Source: Candidatus Obscuribacterales bacterium
GTDB taxonomy: Bacteria > Cyanobacteriota > Vampirovibrionia > Obscuribacterales > Obscuribacteraceae
Assembly: GCA_020634035.1 (NCBI GenBank)
Contig: JACKCM010000003.1
Coordinates: 744,001-808,000, forward strand
Direction of reading: 5' to 3'
Length of the DNA: 64,000 bases
A program made the translations under genes and the position numbers. The notes under the pieces are model-generated. The model ran no database searches. It worked only from the letters and a program-made list of their open reading frames with translations, and had not been told where the DNA came from. Below, piece after piece: positions 60,521 through 64,000 of this stretch; the stretch's first letter is position 1; each line of letters begins with the position of its first letter.

Positions 60521-61183
60521 ATGAGTCTTACATCTCGCCGCCTTGCCCTGGTGGCAGGCACCCTAGCCCTTTCTGTCAGTCCAGCCCTCGCCGATAGCTG
60601 GAAGATTGACGGAGCCCATTCCAGCGCCAACTTCGCCGTCAAACATATGATGGTCTCTAATGTCCGCGGACGCTTCCAGAAAGTCTCGGGCAAAGCCGAA
60701 TATGACGGCAAATCGGTCAAATCTATAAAAGTCGACGCCGTTATCGACACCGCCACCGTCGATACCGATAACGAAAAGCGTGACGAGCACTTGAAAGGCA
60801 AAGACTTCTTCAACGTCGAGAAATTTCCTGAAATGAAATTCGTCTCGAAAAAAGTCGTCCCCGCCGGCAAAGGCAAATTCAAAATGACCGGTGACCTCAC
60901 CCTCCATGGTGTAACCAAACAGGTTACCCTCGATGTGGACGGACCGAGCCAGATTGTCAAAGACCCCAAAGGCAACAGCCACGTCGGCGCATCTGCTTCG
61001 ACCACCATCAATCGTAAAGACTATGGCATCACTTACAATGGCGTTCTAGACAATGGTGGCGCCATGGTATCGGACGACGTCAAAATCACCCTCGATATCG
61101 AGATGGTCAAAGATGGCGCCGCAGCCGAGAAGAAAAGCGAAGCGAAACCAAGCTCCGAATCTAAGAAGAAGAAAGCTTCCTGA
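60521..61183 (+). CDS. YceI-family periplasmic lipid-binding protein
   Basis: I use the ATG at 60521, 12 bases after AAGGAGG; it directly begins a signal peptide (MSLTSRRLALVAGTLALSV, cleavage near ALADS). The 220-residue protein has the YceI pattern: WKIDGAHSSANFAVKHMMVS, VRGRFQKVSGKAEYD, FFNVEKFPEMKFVSK, TGDLTLHGVTKQV and NRKDYGITYNG. YceI proteins are lipocalin-like and bind polyisoprenoid or amide lipids. A Lys/Ser/Glu-rich tail of about 25 residues follows. A terminator hairpin lies after the stop. It overlaps the convergent phosphotransferase gene by 23 bases. Confidence 0.92.
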   Translation: MSLTSRRLALVAGTLALSVSPALADSWKIDGAHSSANFAVKHMMVSNVRGRFQKVSGKAEYDGKSVKSIKVDAVIDTATVDTDNEKRDEHLKGKDFFNVEKFPEMKFVSKKVVPAGKGKFKMTGDLTLHGVTKQVTLDVDGPSQIVKDPKGNSHVGASASTTINRKDYGITYNGVLDNGGAMVSDDVKITLDIEMVKDGAAAEKKSEAKPSSESKKKKAS

Positions 61184-62234
61184 GCACAGCTTCTAGATAA
61201 TCGATAGAAAATAAAGCAGCCCGCTTATGAGAATCTCTAAGCGGGTTGTTTTGTTTCTCTGCTTCAGAAGCAAGCCATATAAAAGTATGCAGGGCAGCCA
61301 GGCCGCAATAGGGAAGCAGCGCTTCAGCCTCGGCTTCGGTAACCCGCTCCTGGTCGAAACTCTGGGACTGCGCCTCAAAATATGCCCGTATCAAAGCTAC
61401 TCCCCGGACTGTGATCAGACCAGCTTCCTCTCTAAACGGATCGAGCTTGTTGGCGAAGCCGAACATAAAGACGGCATAGCCCAGATCATTTAGTGGATTT
61501 CCTGCGCAGGCATAGTCAAAATCAATAAAAGCCAGGGCTCGGCCCTGGTTATAGATGATATTACCCGGATGGACATCGCCATGGTTGATGACCATATTCG
61601 GCATCGCAAGCGGAAATTCTCGCTTTAAAGCAGCCAGCAATATCGCCACCTTCGCATCTGCTTCCTCTTCGGCAGACTCGCCGGACTTGCTAAATCTGCC
61701 AATGGAAATCAGCCCCTCTTTCAGGCGACCGGCAAGATATTCATTAGAAAGAACCGGTCGATTAGCCAGAAGCAAAGGGTCTAGAGATGACGGCAGGGAC
61801 ACAGCATGCATGGCAGCCAGCAGACGACCCGCCTCGGTACAATGTGCTTCGGTCCACATACCCTGCATGAAGTCGAAATCTTCATCCCCTTCAAGATATT
61901 CCATCGCCAGATAAAATGCACTGGCTCCAGCTTCTTCGCAAGTGTAAATATACTCTTCATCGCTCTTATGATCAGGAATCGGCAAAAGTGCCGCCAGACG
62001 CGAGAATCGAAGTGCTTTATCTTGAGAAGCACAAAATTGTCGCCATACGGCCACGCAGACCCGGGCACCGCCCACGGTATCTTTATCATAGCGCTTCAGG
62101 ACATAGGTCCTTTTATTATTTTCTGCCTCGGTCTCCACAAGAAACAAATGGGGTCTCTCTTTCAAATTCGAGACCCTGGAATTATCAGAATTGACCGCGA
62201 TGCCGGAGAACAGATCCAGGGCGCTTTGAAGCAT
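61161..62234 (-). CDS. APH-type phosphotransferase (kinase-like)
   Basis: I start at the ATG at 62234 (MLQSALDLFSGIAV); an upstream ATG at 62297 would overlap the divergent kinase gene start. The 357-residue protein belongs to the aminoglycoside phosphotransferase/choline kinase superfamily: NHGDVHPGNIIYN (Brenner motif with catalytic Asp) and ALAFIDFDYACAGNPLNDL (metal-binding DFD). A strand YVLKRYDKDTVGG supplies the ATP Lys. Members phosphorylate small amines, alcohols or sugars. It lies opposite the YceI gene and divergent from a protein kinase. The substrate is unknown. Confidence 0.85.
   Translation of the reverse strand: MLQSALDLFSGIAVNSDNSRVSNLKERPHLFLVETEAENNKRTYVLKRYDKDTVGGARVCVAVWRQFCASQDKALRFSRLAALLPIPDHKSDEEYIYTCEEAGASAFYLAMEYLEGDEDFDFMQGMWTEAHCTEAGRLLAAMHAVSLPSSLDPLLLANRPVLSNEYLAGRLKEGLISIGRFSKSGESAEEEADAKVAILLAALKREFPLAMPNMVINHGDVHPGNIIYNQGRALAFIDFDYACAGNPLNDLGYAVFMFGFANKLDPFREEAGLITVRGVALIRAYFEAQSQSFDQERVTEAEAEALLPYCGLAALHTFIWLASEAEKQNNPLRDSHKRAALFSIDYLEAVLRKLSSS
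61218..61253 (+). terminator. Intrinsic terminator of the YceI gene, inside the convergent gene
   Basis: CCCGCTTA and TAAGCGGG (61220-61227 and 61238-61245) form a perfect 8-bp stem, extended inside by GAGA/TCTC, followed by TTGTTTTGTTT. The hairpin lies in the coding region near the C-terminus of the minus-strand phosphotransferase gene, so the codons there must also satisfy a terminator. Confidence 0.8.
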
Positions 62235-62286
62235 AAATATCCGAAATATAGGGAAAGGCGTCCAGTTAATATACAATAGCGAGGTC

Positions 62287-64000
62287 ATGCAAAGCAATCA
62301 GCCACCGAGCCTCATCGCCGACCGCTTCCAGATAAAGTCTATCCTGGGCGAAGGAGGCATGGGTATAGTCTATCTGGCCCATGACCCGGTGCTCAACAAA
62401 GATGTGGCTATCAAAGTACTGAAAGAGGGCATGCCCGCATCGACAATAGTACGCTTCCAGCAAGAAGCCAAAGCGGTGGGCAAGCTCAAACACTCTAATA
62501 TAATCGAAGTCTATGACTTCGGCATCAGTGACGACAGCCCCTACCTTGTGATGGAGCTGCTCTCCGGTCAATCTCTGGCAGAGTTCATGAAGTCGCCTGC
62601 CTGGTCGCAACTAAAACTGACAGAACTGATTGAGATTTTGCTCCAGGTCGCACGAGGGCTCTACCACGCTCATGGTAACGGCATCTTACACCGAGACATA
62701 AAGCCATCGAATATAATGCTGCGAGACAACTCTGATAGCGCAGATAAATTCAAAGTATTACTTGTCGATTTCGGACTGGCCAAAGTCGATGTGGACAAAG
62801 ACGAGCAAAGTATAACCTCCACCGGCGCCACCATCGGCAGTCCGCTCTATATGAGCCCCGAACAAGCAGAAGGAGAAAAGATCGACCATCGCACCGATAT
62901 CTATTCTCTCGCTTGTGTGCTGCACGAATCTATATTAGGCAAACCACCTTTCAAAGGTGAGACTCCGCTTGAAACCATCATGATGCACATGAGCGAGCCG
63001 GTGAAAGCTTTTGACGAAACCGCTCCGGGAGTAAGTGTGCCACCAGCCCTGGAGCAGGTCATAACCAAGGCATTGGCGAAGAAGCCCGCCAAGCGCTATC
63101 AGAGCATCAACGAATTTCGCGATGCCGTCGTAGAAGCGATGAAAACGATAGCACCGGTGGTGCCGACAGCCCCGGGATATTCGCCGGTCCACGGCGATAA
63201 CACCGACCCGAACTTGCGCTTCGCCAGCTTCAGCGACCACGGCGACAATTCTATGAATAACCCGGTGCTGCCATCATCGACACCACCGATGAAAGAGAAG
63301 GGCAAACTGAGCCCGGTGGTTATAGGGGTCGGAGCCAGTCTCGTTCTAGCAGTATGCGCCGCAGGCGCCCTGATAGGCTTCAATCAAATAAGCGGGAGCA
63401 ATCCCTTGATAGTATCGGAACAAAATGACACCGAAAAGAAAGCCCTTAAAGAAGCCGGCGATGAGAAGCCAAAAGAGAAAACAAAACCAGTCACCACCGA
63501 AGCCGGTGATGCTGGCGACGCCGACACCCAGAAAGAAGATAGAGTTATCATAGACTCTATCGAGCTGAAAAAAATTCCCAGCACCCAGATGTTACCTCTT
63601 ATGAGTGCCTCTAATACTCTCGACTGGTCTCTGGAGTTCGACGGCAAGCTTGCCACCAATCCACCGGAACCACTGTTAGACGAACCAGGACCGGCTTCCA
63701 CCCCGGACAAAAAACAGCCGCCAAAATGTGACATCAGAATCTTCGCGGTTTCACCGACAGAAGCCACCCCTTACCAGGCAGGCATCGGGGTCATGCACAA
63801 ATACCTTCAGAAAGAAGCGCAATCCTGGCAAGAGCTGAGTGTTACATTCACCAATCAGAAAAAATACAAAGACCTGCTCATTCAAGAGGTGCAATATCCC
63901 AGGGGTGAAAGCAGCAAAAGCAACGTCAAACAGTTCATGGTCTATTTCCGCAGCAAGGGCGGGCGGCTTATCGCCATTCAGTTCTACCCGACCCGGGCGA
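62287..64000 (+). CDS. Ser/Thr protein kinase with C-terminal membrane segment (partial, right edge)
   Basis: The frame stays open from ATG 62287 to the window edge (571 codons). The N-terminal kinase domain is PknB-like: GEGGMGIVY loop (about 21-29), VAIKVLK with Lys43, HRDIKPSN (135-142), DFGLAK (161-166), SPEQ and DIYSLACVLHESI, so it should be active. A Pro-rich linker leads to one membrane segment (about residues 338-360, VVIGVGASLVLAVCAAGALI), and a large extracellular part starts but is cut. The start is 53 bases from the divergent phosphotransferase gene. It is the fifth kinase-like gene in the window. Confidence 0.93.
   Translation, partial: MQSNQPPSLIADRFQIKSILGEGGMGIVYLAHDPVLNKDVAIKVLKEGMPASTIVRFQQEAKAVGKLKHSNIIEVYDFGISDDSPYLVMELLSGQSLAEFMKSPAWSQLKLTELIEILLQVARGLYHAHGNGILHRDIKPSNIMLRDNSDSADKFKVLLVDFGLAKVDVDKDEQSITSTGATIGSPLYMSPEQAEGEKIDHRTDIYSLACVLHESILGKPPFKGETPLETIMMHMSEPVKAFDETAPGVSVPPALEQVITKALAKKPAKRYQSINEFRDAVVEAMKTIAPVVPTAPGYSPVHGDNTDPNLRFASFSDHGDNSMNNPVLPSSTPPMKEKGKLSPVVIGVGASLVLAVCAAGALIGFNQISGSNPLIVSEQNDTEKKALKEAGDEKPKEKTKPVTTEAGDAGDADTQKEDRVIIDSIELKKIPSTQMLPLMSASNTLDWSLEFDGKLATNPPEPLLDEPGPASTPDKKQPPKCDIRIFAVSPTEATPYQAGIGVMHKYLQKEAQSWQELSVTFTNQKKYKDLLIQEVQYPRGESSKSNVKQFMVYFRSKGGRLIAIQFYPTRA

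Overview
The window looks like a chromosomal segment of a Gram-negative-type bacterium with a large regulatory and envelope repertoire. Five eukaryote-type Ser/Thr kinase genes, an EF-hand calpain-like protease, many TPR proteins, lipoproteins with lipoboxes and many exported proteins of unknown function suggest a non-photosynthetic cyanobacterial relative (Vampirovibrionia/Melainabacteria, Obscuribacterales-like) or another deep-branching predatory or biofilm lineage. That placement is inference from gene content: there is no rRNA or ribosomal protein here. I saw no tRNA, IS element, phage module or CRISPR array.

Layout. 1-4256: four divergent paralogues of a four-helix membrane protein, two of them preceded by copies of a ~224-bp direct repeat made of self-complementary units. 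4262-6345: two-component system. 6528-13492: a tightly packed seven-gene operon (two different PLP aminotransferases, HAD phosphatase, alpha/beta hydrolase, GNAT/FemAB-like enzyme, paired SMR-type transporters) that looks like an uncharacterised metabolite or envelope-lipid pathway. 13475-20000: exported and hypothetical proteins, a thioredoxin-like gene interrupted by an in-frame UGA followed by a SECIS-like hairpin, and a DUF433/DUF5615 toxin-antitoxin pair. 20010-27500: three kinase-like proteins (one lacking the catalytic Asp) with small accessory proteins. 27725-35729: an accessory-looking stretch with a PLD-like protein, solitary antitoxin-like regulators (MqsA type, HigA type), an HEXXH protein and small membrane or exported proteins. 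35750-40461: a protein with two retropepsin domains, membrane proteins, a degenerate GGDEF protein and a 2Fe-2S ferredoxin-like protein. 40562-42011: an arginine-deiminase-fold enzyme and an exported thioredoxin. 42042-52967: EF-hand calpain, a repeat-bearing kinase, TPR lipoprotein, a primase-like protein, an S9 peptidase and a protein with three GspE-N-like repeats. 53121-57821: molybdenum cofactor operon (moaD, moaE, moaA, a moaC-moaB fusion, moeA) plus a dienelactone hydrolase family gene. 57843-64000: aldo/keto reductase, degenerate receiver protein, exported proteins, YceI, an APH-type phosphotransferase and a kinase gene cut by the window edge.

How it fits together. The kinases, pseudokinase, degenerate receiver and degenerate GGDEF protein point to extensive signalling through protein-protein contacts and phosphorylation, much of it at the membrane. 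Proteolysis modules (calpain, tandem retropepsin, HEXXH protein, S9 peptidase) lie interspersed. The best candidates for undescribed biology are the seven-gene operon, the UGA-containing thioredoxin-like gene, and the membrane-protein family with its covarying hairpin repeats.
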